Part shown: positions 1 to 11,303 of the stretch, piece after piece | Position numbering within the stretch: position 1 is the stretch's first letter | Layout: every line of letters starts with the position of its first letter | Source: Hyaloraphidium curvatum | Taxonomy: Eukaryota; Monoblepharomycota; Hyaloraphidiomycetes; Hyaloraphidiales; Hyaloraphidiaceae | Direction: 5' to 3' | Assembly (NCBI GenBank): GCA_025558095.1 | Contig: JAIVFI010000039.1 | Span: 421,555-485,554, forward strand | Length of the DNA: 64,000 nt | Notes under the pieces: model-generated | Told to the model about the DNA's origin: nothing | The model's database searches: none | Seen by the model: the letters and a program-made list of their open reading frames with translations, nothing else | Made by a program: the position numbers and the translations under genes

Positions 1-53
1 CGGCCGCGGGCCCAAACAGATCGACGCGCTGCGAGAAAGACGACGCGTCCGCG

Positions 54-1126
54 ATGCCACCGACAGCGCCACCAGAACGATTGCCTCTGAAGCCCCCGGC
101 ATGCAGCCTCAAGATCGTCTCGGTGAAACGCGTGGAGCCTCCCCCGCCTGGGGCGGTCCCGCGCGGCCTCTTCTTCGCCTGCCGACGCGCGAGCAGGCCT
201 GACCGCTGCTTCGAGCTCTACAAGATCCCCGGGCACTTCGGTCAGCCTCCGCTTGGCTTCTTCTGCAGGTCCGAGACCGAGGCGCCGCGCTGCCTCTCGT
301 GCGGCCGCCCCGCACAGAGCACTTTTCCAAGCCAGCGAGGCGAAGGAGACGCACGCGTTCACGTCGACGCGCCGAGCTGCAACACCGGGCTTTGCAACAC
401 CGTCCTGTGGCCCGTCGTCGAGACGCTCGCTGACGCGGTTTCCCACGTGCTCGCGGTCCGCGGAGACCTCTGGCCTCCGCAGACGTTCGCCTACGCCAAC
501 GAACGCATGTCGTTCGTCTTCAAACCAAGTTTGTTTCCCAACGGACAGAAAGATGCGGATCTGTACGCCATAGATCCGCGCACGTTCGACCTCCTCGTGC
601 CCATGCACGTCGCCGATCGCCCCGCGGCTGTGGACCCCGGCGCCGCCCTTGTGGGGCGCGAGGAGCACTTCAAGGCGGCAACGCCGAGCGTGGCGATCAA
701 GAAAGCTTTTTATCATGAGCCCGAAATCAAGAAGGAGTGCCTGCTCTGCGGATCCGGACCGGTCACCAGGTTCGGCTGCGAGGTGGTCACGATCTCGGGC
801 GCCAAGCGACCGCAGGACCTGCTCTTTGCCATCCCCTGCTGCGAACGCCCCTGCTGCTTTGAAGCCGCCTCGATCCTGTGCTCCCGGCTCTGCGCCACCG
901 CCCGGTACGTCTCGTCGAACGGCAAACCCAAGGAGTTCGACGGCAGGAGCTGCGACGGCTGCGGTGGGATCTTTGACTTTCCCGCCCCCGGATCAAGAGC
1001 TGTGGCGCGTGCAAATTCGCGAGGTACTGCTCGAAGGATTGCCAGATAGAGAGCTGGGGCAAGCATAAAGGGATATGCGGGGCGCTGTCCGAGCTGCGTG
1101 GGGCATCGCCTGCTGCGGACCAGTGA
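54..1126 (+). CDS. MYND-type zinc-finger protein, broken by a one-base frame shift
   Basis: The first reading frame (ATG at 54) encodes about 300 residues with several CxxC pairs, including CLLCGSG near residue 228, and reaches the first half of a MYND finger (CDGCGG) near 955. The second half (CGACKFARYC, then CQIESW and HKGIC) lies in a different frame and ends at TGA 1124-1126. The frames meet at a run of five C at 985-989. One extra C would join them with normal MYND spacing. Excising a GT-AG intron here would leave the two CxxC pairs too close, so an indel or sequencing error is more likely than a splice. MYND fingers bind two zinc ions and usually mediate protein contacts. The N-terminal part was not recognised and does not resemble the MYND family at 39-55 kb. 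Confidence 0.6.
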
Positions 1127-1300
1127 GGAGCATGCCCCTGATCCAAAATGGGGAGCCGTGTCGAGAAGAGCTAAGGACATATGGCATCCACCGGTAGTAA
1201 GGATAGCCGCTCGATCCGAGCCACTCTAGAAGGAGTTGGGAGTTGGTCCGGCGGCCCGCGACGCCAAGGCAAACAAAGCGATCGGGGCCACTCAACAACG

Positions 1301-3799
1301 ATGCGGGGGCCGCTGGGCCTCTGCCTGCGGTCTCCATGGACGCCATTTCTTCCCGCGTTTTTGCCGGCGGCGCTCGGGGCCCCACCTGCCGCGCTGCGGA
1401 CTCTGCGGCCGGCCGCGGGCGCGTCTCCGCGGCCCGCCCAGATTCGCGGGCTCCGCGCGCGGCGGAAGCGCGACATCCCGGCGCCGACCCGGACGAACTT
1501 ACTTGCGGCCGATGAGGTCGCGGAGGAGCGGACAGAAGACGCGGCGGAGGCCGCGGGCCCCGTCGGCATGGGCAGGCATCCCTTGGCGGAGCGGGACCGG
1601 TTCGCTGCCCCGCCACCGGAGGGCGACTACGACTCCCCTCCGCCCTCCCAATGGGACACGCGGGACAGCTTGCCGCCCCCCCCGAACGACCCGCGCGGCG
1701 AGCCCCGCCCGCTGGACCCGGATCTCGCGGACGAGGCGCTCGAGGTGCTCCGTTTGGTCTTCCGGTTCGCCTCGGGCCGCCTGTTCGACACCGGGCGCGA
1801 CATGCCGACGCTGCGGCATCGCCTGCAGCGCGCCTGGAAGGCGTACCTCTACCTGGGTCCGCAGAACCTCACGCACGACGAGCTGCTCCGGGTGGCCTTC
1901 ATGTTCGCCAAGCCGGGCCTGGTGGCGCGCTCCAACCTCCGGGAATTCTTGACGCGCGGGCTAATGGAGGAGGAGGAGGCGCGGGAGTGGACAAAGGACA
2001 TCGAGGACGCGGCCAAGCGGCTGGAGCGGATCGTGTCCCACGCCGCCGTCCTCAAAATCCAGATTTCGCCAGAGATCCTCACCTTCTACTTCACCGTCAA
2101 GCTGGACGAACTGACGTGAGTCGCACCCCGTGTTGTCGCGGAGGAACGCCCCGCCGAACCCCGATCCCCGCCCGCCCGAAGGACCTACCGCGCCGTGCAG
2201 CGCATGCTCACGGTCTTCGACCTTCTCGACATGCCCCCCGCCCCCAGCAACATCGGCACCCTTCTCTCTGGCATCGCCGGCGCCGGCAACTACACCGGCT
2301 TCCTCCACGCCCTCCACGGCGCCGCCTCGCGGTACCCGGACATCTCGACAAACCTCCCCCTCGTGCGGACGTTCCTCGGCGCCGTGCGCAACGTCGCCCG
2401 CCGCGCCTGCGAGGATCTGGAGGGGTACCACGTCGGCCCGCCGCTCGCGCGGGGGTACAGCTTCGCGGCGGACCTGGTGGTCCCCGTGGACCCTGCCAAC
2501 CGCAAGGACGGGCGGGTGAGCAGGGACAGCCCGTTCGCCAAGATCCCGTCGGGCCCGGACCTCCACGTCGGGAGGGCGGCGGATCCCGTGGCGGCGTTGA
2601 GGAGGATGGCGGCCCACCTGGCGCCGGCCGACTTTCTGGACCTGTGCCGGCCCGATGTGCCCCCGGGGAGCGTCAAGCCCGGGAACAAGGTCGTCGCGCT
2701 GCTCGGCCACGCGCTCAACCTGCACGCCGCGGGGTCGGCGGAGCTGGACGCGAGGGTGCTGACGGCCGTCGTGGAGGCGCTGGTGGCGTGGCAGCAGCCC
2801 GCGACGGCGGTGGCGGCGTACGATTTGCTGGTGGGAGAGCCGTACGGGATCCAGCCCGAGGAAACGGCGTTCATCGCGATGCTGGAGGACTGCACGAAGC
2901 GGGACGATGAGAAGCTTGGGAACGGTGTCGTGGCCCGCTGGCGGAGGGACGCGCAGGGGCGGGAGACCCGGCGGCCGCTGTACAACGCGCTCATCGCGTT
3001 CTACGCCAGGACCGGGCGACCGGAACTGGCGCGGGAGGCGTACGGGGAGCTGCGGGCTGCGGGGCACGAGCCGAACTCGGTCACGCTGATGGCGCTGCTG
3101 GACGCCGTGCCGCCGGAACCGCAGGGGTTCGCCCCGTTCCGCGCCCTCTTTGACGAGCTCGGAACTGCGGGCGTGGAAATCAGCACGCAGCACTGGACCA
3201 AGGCCCTCTCGATCATGGTGAAGCGCGGCGACCGCGACGGCATGGCGGAGCTCCTCGTAGCCATCCCCGAGCTGGACCGCACCGCAATCGGGGTGCTGGC
3301 CACGGACGCTGCCGAGCGCGCCGACGTGGAGGACTTCAAGGCCGCGCTGCGGCTGGCCCCCGGCCCCGAGGAGCTCTCGCACTACCCCACGTGGGTCGCG
3401 GCCATCAGGTGCTTCCGCAACGCCATGATCTACGTGCCCGAGCTGCGCGAGGCGGTGGTCGCCGTGGCGGCGGCGGTGCTGGACGAGGAGCCGCTGCGCG
3501 CCGAGGACCTGCCCGAGCAGCTGCAGGATGTGGCGCTGGTGGGCGTCCGGCCGCCGACGAGCGACGTCGCGGGGGTTTTCCGGTCCGCGCTGCTGGCCAC
3601 GGTCGCGGATGTTCTCCGCAAGGTCGGGGGGGTTGAGAGCGATTTGTTGAGGGAGAAGGCGCGGCAGTGCTTGCTCAGGAGGGGGTTGGACGTGCCGGCG
3701 GACAATGTGCAGGAGCTGTGCAACGCGCTGCTGGGAAGGACTGGCACCGGGTCGGTCGTTGGCGGGCCTGTAGCAAAAGGCCGCCCGCTCCCGAGCTGA
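1301..3799 (+). CDS. pentatricopeptide-repeat (PPR) protein, probably mitochondrial
   Basis: Two exons, 1301-2115 and 2182-3799. The intron 2116-2181 starts GTGAGT and ends AAG, and joins the frames in phase to give about 810 residues. The start is the ATG at 1301, because the protein then begins with an Arg- and Ala-rich, acid-poor leader of about 60 residues that looks like a mitochondrial presequence. An in-frame codon at 1181 is possible but less likely. The second half contains helical pairs of PPR type, for example NALIAFYARTGRPELAREAY followed by a second helix ending NSVTLMALLDAV. PPR proteins bind organellar RNA and act in processing, stability or translation; no specific target can be read here. 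The 3' end faces the sulfatase gene, 156 bases away. Confidence 0.75.
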
Positions 3800-3807
3800 T
3801 AGCTCCC

Positions 3808-3913
3808 CTCGGATGTAGAGCCGCGAATGACCATGATCAATCTGCCAGCTTGGCGGCACAATCCGTGCATGCTCGGTCGTCTGCTGATCAATGTCGTGAT
3901 TTCAGTCAAGGCC
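3808..3913 (+). repeat. imperfect direct repeat flanking the sulfatase gene, copy 1
   Basis: This stretch lies just after the sulfatase stop codon. It shares blocks in the same order with 5809-5917: CTCGGATGT, then AATGA and ATGATC, then CAGCTTGGC, then GTGATTTCA and CAAGGCC. Intervening bases diverge. The alignment was made by eye. Confidence 0.5.
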
Positions 3914-3955
3914 CTTGACAGAAGCTTTGCGAAGAAGCCCTCCATCCCTCGTGAA

Positions 3956-5728
3956 TTACAACCTGTTGCCCCGTTCTGGTCCGGCGAGCCGCACGTACAC
4001 GTAGTAGGCGGACACCTCCTCCCCATTGCCGTCGACAAAGATCGCCCGCACCCGGGCGTTCCCCTTCGGCAGCTGGAGCACCACCGTCGATCCGAGATCG
4101 CGGTCCCCGACAGGCACTTCCGCCACCTGTCCTCCCAGCACCTCGACCCTCGCGGTCCGCAGATCCAGGGCCTTCCCTCCCTCGTACCAGCCCCACTCGG
4201 CGGCATCCACGGCGTCCCTCCGGAACCCCACGTCCGCCCCCTCGATCCCCTCCTTGGCCGCCCGCGCCGCCTCCTCGGGCCACCTCCGCAGCTCGAACCC
4301 GTACCTCCCCGCCCGCTCGACGCACACCTCCCACCATCCCCTCGCCATCTCCCCCGCCCTCACCTGTCCCTGGTTCCACACGCCGTCCCCGCGCTCGTTC
4401 CGCAGATCGTGCGCGGTCAGCACGGCCGCCGCCGTCCCCGCGGCACCGAGCGACACCGGCACGTCCTCCCCCGCCCGCGCCGCGCAGAGCTCCCACCACT
4501 CCTCGTACGCCGCACGGAGCTCCGCGACCAGCCCCGGGTGCGCCCCGGCGATGTTGTTGCGCTGCCCCGGGTCGGCCGCGAGGTCGTACAGCTCCGTCCG
4601 GTTGACCAGGCGCCACCGGCCCTGCATCACGCAGCTCAGGCGCCACTTGACGGGGTACGGCACGCGCTGGGTGTCGGTCACCACGGTGCGCTCCAGGAAC
4701 GCGGGGTCGGGGGCGGAGCCGCGGAGGAGCGCAGCGAGGCTGCGCCCGTGGAACCCGGCGGGGGGAAAGGGGACCCCGCAGAGGTCCAGCACGGTGGGGG
4801 CAAAGTCGATGTAGGCCGTCAGCGCGCGCACGTCCAGGCCGCCCGGGCGGCCGATCCCGCCGCCGGGCCACCGCGCGAAAAGGGGGATCCGGTGGCCGCC
4901 CTCGTACATGCTGCCCTTGTACCCGCGCATGCCCGCGTTGTAGGCCCGCTCGGGCCCGGCGGCGATCCCGCACTGCCCGTTGTCGCTGGCAAAGATGAGC
5001 ACGGTGTCGTCCTCGATGCCCAGTCCGGCGAGGCGGGTCCGAAGGAGGCCAAAGTTTTCGTCGATGTTGGATATCATGCCCAGGAACCGCGCGTAGCTCT
5101 CGGTCTTTGTGCGTCCCGCGTACATGGCGCGGTACCGCTCCTCGACGTTGAAGGGGTGGTGCGGCGCGTTGGTCGAGATCATGCAGAACACGGGCCGCCG
5201 CTCGTGGTGCTCCTCGATGAACTTGAGCGCCTCCCGGAAGAAGACGTCCGTGCAGTACCCCCGGAACGCCGTCGGCACGCCGTCGACCGAGTACGTATCG
5301 TCAAAGTAATCGTTTCCCCAGCTGTCCGGCACCTGGCCGATGCCGCCGCCGCCGTGGACCACCGTGCGGCCGAACCCGCGGTCCTGGGCACGGTACGGGT
5401 ATGCGTCGCCGAGATGCCACTTGCCAAACAGCCCCGTCGCGTAGCCCGCCTCGGACAGGGCGTCGGCCAGCGTGCGCTCGCCCCTGCGCAGCAGCGAGCG
5501 GCCCCCGACGGTGTGCCAGACGCCGGTCGAGTTTGCGTGGTGGCCGGTGAGCAGGCCCGCGCGCGTCGGGGCGCACGTGGTGCCCGAGTGGAAGTCGAGC
5601 AGGCGCGCGGCGCCGCCGTGGAACGCGTCGAGGTGCGGCGTCCGCACGAGGGGATGGCCGTGCGCGCCCAGCGGCGGGTAGCCCTGGTCATCGGTCAGCA
5701 CAAACACGACGTGCGGAGGTCTGGCCAT
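3956..5728 (-). CDS. type I sulfatase (arylsulfatase family)
   Basis: One uninterrupted frame of 590 residues. It opens with a metal-binding segment, FVLTDDQGYPPLG at about 9-21, typical of sulfatases. It carries the sulfatase signature CAPTRAGLLTG with Cys52 in the CxPxR position, where the family converts Cys to formylglycine. Further family motifs are GKWHLG, an APHHPF block, and ASDNGQCG, which holds the second Asp-Asn metal ligands. The family hydrolyses sulfate esters. There is no signal peptide, so the predicted product is intracellular, unlike lysosomal sulfatases. The absence of introns and the bacterial look of the sequence raise the possibility of horizontal transfer, but this was not tested. 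The C-terminal 150 residues are not assigned. The gene is bracketed by imperfect direct repeats. Confidence 0.85.
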   Translation of the reverse strand: MARPPHVVFVLTDDQGYPPLGAHGHPLVRTPHLDAFHGGAARLLDFHSGTTCAPTRAGLLTGHHANSTGVWHTVGGRSLLRRGERTLADALSEAGYATGLFGKWHLGDAYPYRAQDRGFGRTVVHGGGGIGQVPDSWGNDYFDDTYSVDGVPTAFRGYCTDVFFREALKFIEEHHERRPVFCMISTNAPHHPFNVEERYRAMYAGRTKTESYARFLGMISNIDENFGLLRTRLAGLGIEDDTVLIFASDNGQCGIAAGPERAYNAGMRGYKGSMYEGGHRIPLFARWPGGGIGRPGGLDVRALTAYIDFAPTVLDLCGVPFPPAGFHGRSLAALLRGSAPDPAFLERTVVTDTQRVPYPVKWRLSCVMQGRWRLVNRTELYDLAADPGQRNNIAGAHPGLVAELRAAYEEWWELCAARAGEDVPVSLGAAGTAAAVLTAHDLRNERGDGVWNQGQVRAGEMARGWWEVCVERAGRYGFELRRWPEEAARAAKEGIEGADVGFRRDAVDAAEWGWYEGGKALDLRTARVEVLGGQVAEVPVGDRDLGSTVVLQLPKGNARVRAIFVDGNGEEVSAYYVYVRLAGPERGNRL

Positions 5729-5808
5729 TGGCGGACCGCTCTCCGGGAGGGATGGGCAGTTGTTCGGGGATTGGGTCTCCGACGCAGGCCGACTGCTCTA
5801 GAGTTGCC

Positions 5809-5917
5809 TCGGATGTGTGGCGGCTAATGAAGATGATCCATTCAGCAGCTTGGCATCATCATCATCTGCACGATTCGGTACTATGTCCGTGATTGAAAAG
5901 TGATTTCAAGCAAGGCC
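5809..5917 (+). repeat. imperfect direct repeat flanking the sulfatase gene, copy 2
   Basis: Upstream of the sulfatase start. Matches 3808-3913 in block order and orientation. It also fills most of the 325-base gap between the sulfatase and the sulfite oxidase gene, where no coding frame is visible. Confidence 0.5.
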
Positions 5918-6053
5918 GCGCGAGTGGGCGGTGCGGGAGAAGGGCCTCATTCCCGGAAGCTCCGGGCGCGCCCAACCCCGGCGCCCGCGGAGCGCTTAGC
6001 GCGCGACTTGTTTGGCGACGTTGCCGCTGCCGCCCGCAGCCCGCGCGCCCCGA

Positions 6054-8085
6054 ATGGCGTCCGCGCGCGTCGTCCCCGCGCGGGTCACCTCACTGTTGAC
6101 CCGCGTGCTCCGGCCGACCGCGGGGCCCGCGCCACCCGCGCGCCCTTCCGCACGGCTCCTGCAATGCGCGCCGGTCCGCGCCGAGGCGCCCGGCGCCCTC
6201 CCCAAGTCGCCGTGGGGCGCGCCGCGCCGCGCGTCCCACACGGCCGCGTCGCCCCCGCGTCCCCAAACAAGCGCCCGCGGCGCCGCACTCGCGGCACTGG
6301 CCGGGCTGGCCTCCGCCGCCTTCCTCTTCTCGCGGCGGCGCGTCGAGGCCGAATCCAGGCCCGCCAAGCCCGCCGCGGAGCCGGAGTACTCGCTGGCCGA
6401 CGTGGCAAAGCACAAGACCAAGGAGGACCGCGTGTGGGTCACATTCGAGGACGGCGTCTACGATATCACCGAGTGGATCGACGAGCACCCCGGTGGGCCG
6501 CCGCCCGTCGCCTTGAAAGGATCCTGGAAGCTGACTCCTTGCCGCAGGCGGGCCGAGGATCATGCAGGCGGCCGGCGGCCCTATCGACCCGTACTGGAAG
6601 CTCTACAAGGTCCACGGGTCGTCCAAGACGGCAATGGAGGAGCTCAAGAAGATGCGGATCGGGAGGCTCAAGGCCGGGGAGCGGCCCGACCTGACCATCG
6701 CGGACGAGTTTGAGAACGAGCCCGAGCGGTCGGCCGAGCTGGTCGTGCGGAGCCCTCAACCGTTGAATGCCGGTGGGTGTCACTCGGGGCCGTCAAGAGA
6801 TAGTCATATTGACATGATCCACACTTGGCATCCACAGAGACGCCCAGCTACGCCCTCTCGGACGAGTTCATCACCCCCACCGACCTCTTCTACGTCCGCG
6901 GCCACTTCCCCGTCCCCGACATCGACCCCGCCGCCTACACCCTCGAGATCACCGGCCTCGGCGTGCGCCCCCTCGTCCTGACCCTGGACGACCTCCGCAC
7001 GCGCTTCCCGCACGCGAGCATATGCTGCTCCCTGCAGTGCGCCGGCAACAGGCGCCGCGACATGTCCTCGGAGCGCGCGACGCAGGGGCTGCAGTGGGCG
7101 TCGGGGGCCATCGGGACCGCGGTGTTCACGGGGGTCAGGCTGAGGGACGTGCTGCGGTACGCGGGGCTGCTCGAGATACCCAAGGGGGAGAACGTCAAGT
7201 GCAACGTGCGCCACGTTCAGGTGAGCCGGGTGTGGCCGCTCGTCCTTCGTCGCTGACGCATTTCCCAGTTCGAGGGGTACGACGGCTACGGCGGCTCGAT
7301 CGACATCTCCAAGGCCTACGACGAGGAAGCCGACGTCATCCTCGCCTGGTCCATGAACGGCCAGCCCCTCGACCGCGACCACGGCGCGCCCGTCCGCGTG
7401 GTGGTCCCCGGCCGCGTCGCCGCGCGCAGCGTCAAGTTCCTAAAGACCGTCCGGCTCTCGGACAGGGAGAGCCCCGCGCAGTGGCAACAGCGGGACTACC
7501 GCATCCCCCCGCCCTACGCCGACCCGGCGACGTACGACCTCGCCGAGGCGCCGCCGATACAGGAGCTCCCCGTGCAGAGCGCGATCACCTCGCCGGACCC
7601 CGAGCAGGGCGCGGTGCTGGGCGCCGGGGAGGCGGAGCTGCTGCTCAAGGGCTACGCGGTCTCGGGCGCGCGCAGGCGGATCCTCCGCGTCGACGTGTCG
7701 GTGGACGGCGGGGAGACGTGGAGGGGGGCGAGGATCACGGACGGCAAAGCGTGGCTGGCCTCGGACCCCGACGCCGCGGGGCTGGGCGAGGCCGAGAGGC
7801 GCGCGGTCTGGGACGGGTCGCAGAAGGGCTGGTGCTGGGTCAAGTGGGAGCTGAGGGTGCCGAGGGAGGAGCTGCTGAGGGGGGCCAAGGACGGGGAGGT
7901 GGAGGTGGTGTGCAAGGCGGTCAATTCGGCGTTCAACGTGCAGCCCGAGAAGGTGGGTCGTCCCCGCGGCGCGGCCGGGGCGGTGCGAAAGGGGCTGACG
8001 ATGGGAGCAGCACGCGCCGGTGTACAACTACAGGGGATTCCTGGCCAACGCGTGGCACAGGCTCAAGATCAAGATCGAGGGGTGA
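6054..8085 (+). CDS. SUOX: sulfite oxidase, mitochondrial
   Basis: Five exons: 6054-6492, 6548-6772, 6838-7220, 7269-7952 and 8011-8085, all joined in phase, giving 601 residues. The N-terminus has an Arg/Ala-rich presequence, then a hydrophobic segment (AALAALAGLASAAFLF), as expected for sorting to the mitochondrial intermembrane space. A cytochrome b5 domain follows, with haem ligands in EHPGG (interrupted by the first intron) and in KVHGS. The molybdopterin domain carries CSLQCAGNRR, whose CAG cysteine is the molybdenum ligand in this family. The dimerisation domain ends near the C-terminus, with the last exon encoding HAPVYNYRGFL. The enzyme oxidises sulfite to sulfate and passes electrons to cytochrome c. 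All key residues are present. Confidence 0.93.
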
Positions 8086-8273
8086 GGCGCCGGGCGGTCC
8101 GGGCCGCACCGGGGGACGGGCCGCAGGACGGCCGCCCGCCCGGTTTATCTGTGTATGCTGACATTCAAATCAACGGGACCGGATTGGAAGCCGGCAAGGC
8201 TCCGTTGGAGGACCGTGCATCTGGCCGCGCGGAACGATCGACGCGTCCGCAAACAACGCGAAGGCGGCCACCA

Positions 8274-9237
8274 TGAACGAGACCGCGTTCGAGACGCTCC
8301 CCGCGTCCGTCGAGCGCGCGGGGATGGAGTAGATGCAGGCGGCCCTGGCCGCCATCGACGGGGCCGAGGGCAGCGACGCGAAATAGAAGGCCCTGTGCGA
8401 GGTCAACCCGACAACTACGCCGATGAAATCAGTTGGAAGCTGGCCAAGTTCATGAGGGTGGGATCCGGCGCGTTGAAGGGCCGAATTGTGGCTCTGAATG
8501 GTCTCCGTCTGGCAGTACTCCACCCCGACGCGCATCTCCGAAGCCACGCCCTACCTCCACCGCGTCCTCGAGCGGCACTACCGCGTCAACCCTCCAGCTT
8601 CGACACCGTCCCGGAGCTGTACCTCGCCGTGGCCCTGCACAAGGTCCCCGGCGCGGATGAGGAGGCCGAGGCGCGGTTCAAAATGGCGTTCGCGGCGTCC
8701 GACATAAAGAGCGCGTGGCACACGGCGCTCTGGGCGAGGGGGGCGTACTCGAGGCTGCTGAGGAGGGTGGGGAAGGTGGAGGAGGCGGAGAGGCAGGAGG
8801 AGGAGCTGAGGTGGGGCATCGTGCCGCCGCCGAGGCGGTCATCTGCTCACCGCAGGCACAGGAACTACGTCCGTGGGCACCCGTAAGGCATGCCCCCCTC
8901 CGAGTTCCGCGCGCTCGTGCTGGACCCCGAGCACACGGGTCGGGAGCACATCCTCGGCTGCCCCGAGGCCGCGGACCTCTGGTCCGGCGCCTCCGAGATG
9001 GCCCCGGGGATCATGATCCGCGGGTTCGGCGGCGCCGGCGCGGGGGGCACGGTGTTCGTGTCGCCCGGGGCGATGCGGAGCGGGGCCAAGGCGGCCAAGG
9101 GGAAGATCGTCGAGGTGGACGAGGAGGAGGAGATGTGGGAGGACGTGGATTCGGACGACGAGATGGACGGGGACGAGGAGGAGGAGGACGAAGATGGGGA
9201 GGACGAAGAAGGGGAGGACGAAGGAGGCGAGAAGTGA
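8274..9237 (+). pseudogene. decayed or fragmented gene with acidic C-terminal tail
   Basis: Protein-like sequence is spread over three frames. An ATG at 8274 opens a frame with two TAG codons (about 8331 and 8382), each followed by sensible sequence. The coding look then passes to another frame (PDNYADEISWKLAKF), to a third near 8498 (SEATPYLHRVLERHYR), and back (FDTVPELYLAVALHK through EEAERQEEEL). A TAA at 8884-8886 separates this from a frame at 8890-9237 that begins MPPSEFRALVLDPEHTG and ends in about 45 mostly Asp/Glu residues. The helical pieces look like tetratricopeptide repeats, but this is a weak impression. A GTGGGG donor at 8811 and a CAG at 8855 are possible splice sites but do not remove the TAA. 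The 3' acidic frame could instead be an independent small gene. Confidence 0.35.
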
Positions 9238-10135
9238 GCGATACCTGGACGTAGGTTGCGTATTGGTTCGCATCCCGTGTTTTTACCTACTATGCCGACA
9301 CGCCGAAAGAAACATGGATGCTGCACGCAGTGTCGAGTTAAGCGGCCAGCCGCGCCGTGCTGACCGGGCCTCACTCGTCGCGCGCGAGCCTGCTTGCCAC
9401 ACTCACCACACCATCGCCGGATCCAGACCGGTCCATCGGGCGCCGCACTGCCGACGCCCGACTGCGATGGCGCGCTCCGGCGCGCCGATGCGCGGGTTTG
9501 CCCGAGGGTTCGGCTCGACGTATTCGCGGGCCTTGGCGGTGCCGGTCGAGGAGCGCCGACCGGGCGGACGGGGCGGACGGGTTTGGGTTTGGGACCGCAG
9601 TCGGAGCCCGATGGTTCCGGAACCCGCCGGGCGGGATCAGACGACGCTCGAGGTAGGCGGTTGCGGGCGTCAGCTCCCCGGCCTTGGACGCCGAGACCGT
9701 CGCGGCCGGCCAAACCGGGCACGACGAGCACATCCCGCCCTGGCCGCACGTGGTCCGACCAGCCCGAGTGTTCCGATTCGAAGGACGGCGGGATCTATGG
9801 GCTTTGCTCGGGTTTGCCGGGGGGTGGTGCCCGCGGGAGACCCTTGCCGCCCGAACCCGGTCTCCGGCGCATTGGGGGACAGAGACGGCAAGGCAGAGGC
9901 TGATTCTTGAGCCCCGAAGTTGCTAGCATTTCGGCACTTCCCGTTGTATGGCACACGATGCAGTTCGTGCAGGGAAGCAGCGCGGCCGGATCTTCCGCAG
10001 GGCCTTCCGGGGTCCAGACCCCCCGCGTCGGGCGCACGGGACGCCCCCCGGCAAACGGCCGGAGCACTGATCCAAAGGTATTCAAAAGCGCCTTGCCGCG
10101 ACGCCACAGACCGCCGCCGCCACCGCCTGCCCGCC
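9238..10135. other. intergenic stretch with no supported gene
   Basis: About 900 bases. Open frames exist on both strands but have the biased composition expected from GC-rich DNA and no recognisable motif. Nothing is annotated. Confidence 0.5.
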
Positions 10136-11134
10136 ATGCTCGGCGGCGACGACCTCCGCGCCGCCGCGATGTTCGCCCCGCTAGCGCACGCGGCCGGCCC
10201 CGCCCGCGCACCTCCGGCGCTCGCGCCCGCCCTCCCGACGCCGCCGAACCCGGCGCCACCGCCACACGCCTTCCCGCCGTCCGACCCGGCAACCCACGAG
10301 CGCTCGCGCTCGGCGCCGCCGCACAACGCGCCACTATGCGGCGAGCTGTCCAACCGCGGCGGCAGGGACTTCTTCCGATGCACCCTGGACGGTCGGCTCT
10401 TCGACCTCGACGCCACCCTGGACGTCAGCGAGGCAGAGGTGCGCGAGTGGGCTGTATACCCGGGCAAGCCGTCCGACGCCCCCGCCGACGCCGCGAGCAG
10501 GAAGGCCGGTAACAGGTCCGTCTTCGAGGTGCGTGCCCCTGCAGACTTACAGAGCAGCGATCGCTAACTCCTTGTGCCCTGCCGGTCGCAGCACGCCGTC
10601 AACGTGCAGGCCGCCAAGTTCGTCCTCCTCAACCCCGCCCTGCGCCGCGAGCGCAAGTTCGTCCGCTGCCGCATCCTCGAGGCCTACCGCAACTCGCACC
10701 CGGAATTCATGAGCCGCCGTGCCAAGCAGCGGATGCGGATGCGGAGCGGGGGCCGCAAGAAGGCGCCCGACCCCGGAAGCCCCGGATCGGCGTCGGACGG
10801 CACCGCCTCGCCGAGCTTCGGGTGGCTCGCCTCGCCCAGCTTCGGCTGGTCGTCCGCCTCGGGAAGCTCGAGCTTCGAGACCATGGCGGCGTTCGACAGC
10901 GCCCCTGCGCCCCAGCGCTTCCCGGCCCTCCAGGAACTCGGCATCGGCGGGGTCCACTGCTCCTACCCCGCCTCCACCGCCCGCGACATCCCCCTCTTCT
11001 TCCCGCCGGTGATCGACCTCGCGCCGATGCCCGGCCCCTCCTCGCCGGCACCCCCGCGGTTGCCAAACCTCGAGGTGCTCGCCGAGATCGCGGTGCAGCT
11101 GCTCCCGGAAGCCTGCGCCGGCTGCGGGCTCTGA
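10136..11134 (+). CDS. unrecognised protein, paralogue of the gene at 26389-26847
   Basis: Two exons, 10136-10528 and 10592-11134, joined in phase across a GTGCGT...CAG intron, giving 311 residues. The N-terminal 75 residues are Pro/Ala-rich and probably disordered. Next comes a short segment with two cysteines (LCGELSNRGGRDFFRC). Exon 2 starts with a helical block containing VLLNPALRRERKF and then ILEAYRNSHPEFMSRRAK. The same block with the same intron position occurs in the gene at 26 kb (ALNPWLAEESRE, then VTAYRNADPGTASRRARR), and both proteins end shortly after LEVLAE. No known domain was recognised. The basic SRRAK/SRRAR segment could contact nucleic acid, which is speculation. Confidence 0.6.
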
Positions 11135-11303
11135 CTTGACCTGATTCCACTCGCGGGGCGGCTTCGGTTGCCGTCCCCCCACTCGGCCTCTAGGACTCGT
11201 TCACGCTCCTGTGGTCACAACTACCCCATGTCGGATGTACCCATTCCTGATGGCAAAAACTGTGTTGTCTTCGGATCCATTGCCCCGCGTCCGCCCGCCG
11301 CGC

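Noticed and set aside
955-1020. A 34-base intron repairing the first MYND gene
   Set aside because: A GT...AG pair exists, but removing it would leave the two CxxC pairs of the finger almost adjacent, unlike any MYND spacing. A one-base indel in the C run fits better.
1961-3859. A 632-codon minus-strand frame over the PPR gene
   Set aside because: Composition is Arg/His/Gly/Pro-rich with no motif, and the plus strand carries a spliced, motif-bearing PPR protein.
3827-5827. A 666-codon plus-strand frame over the sulfatase gene
   Set aside because: It is the complement of a protein with all sulfatase motifs and has His/Pro/Arg-biased composition.
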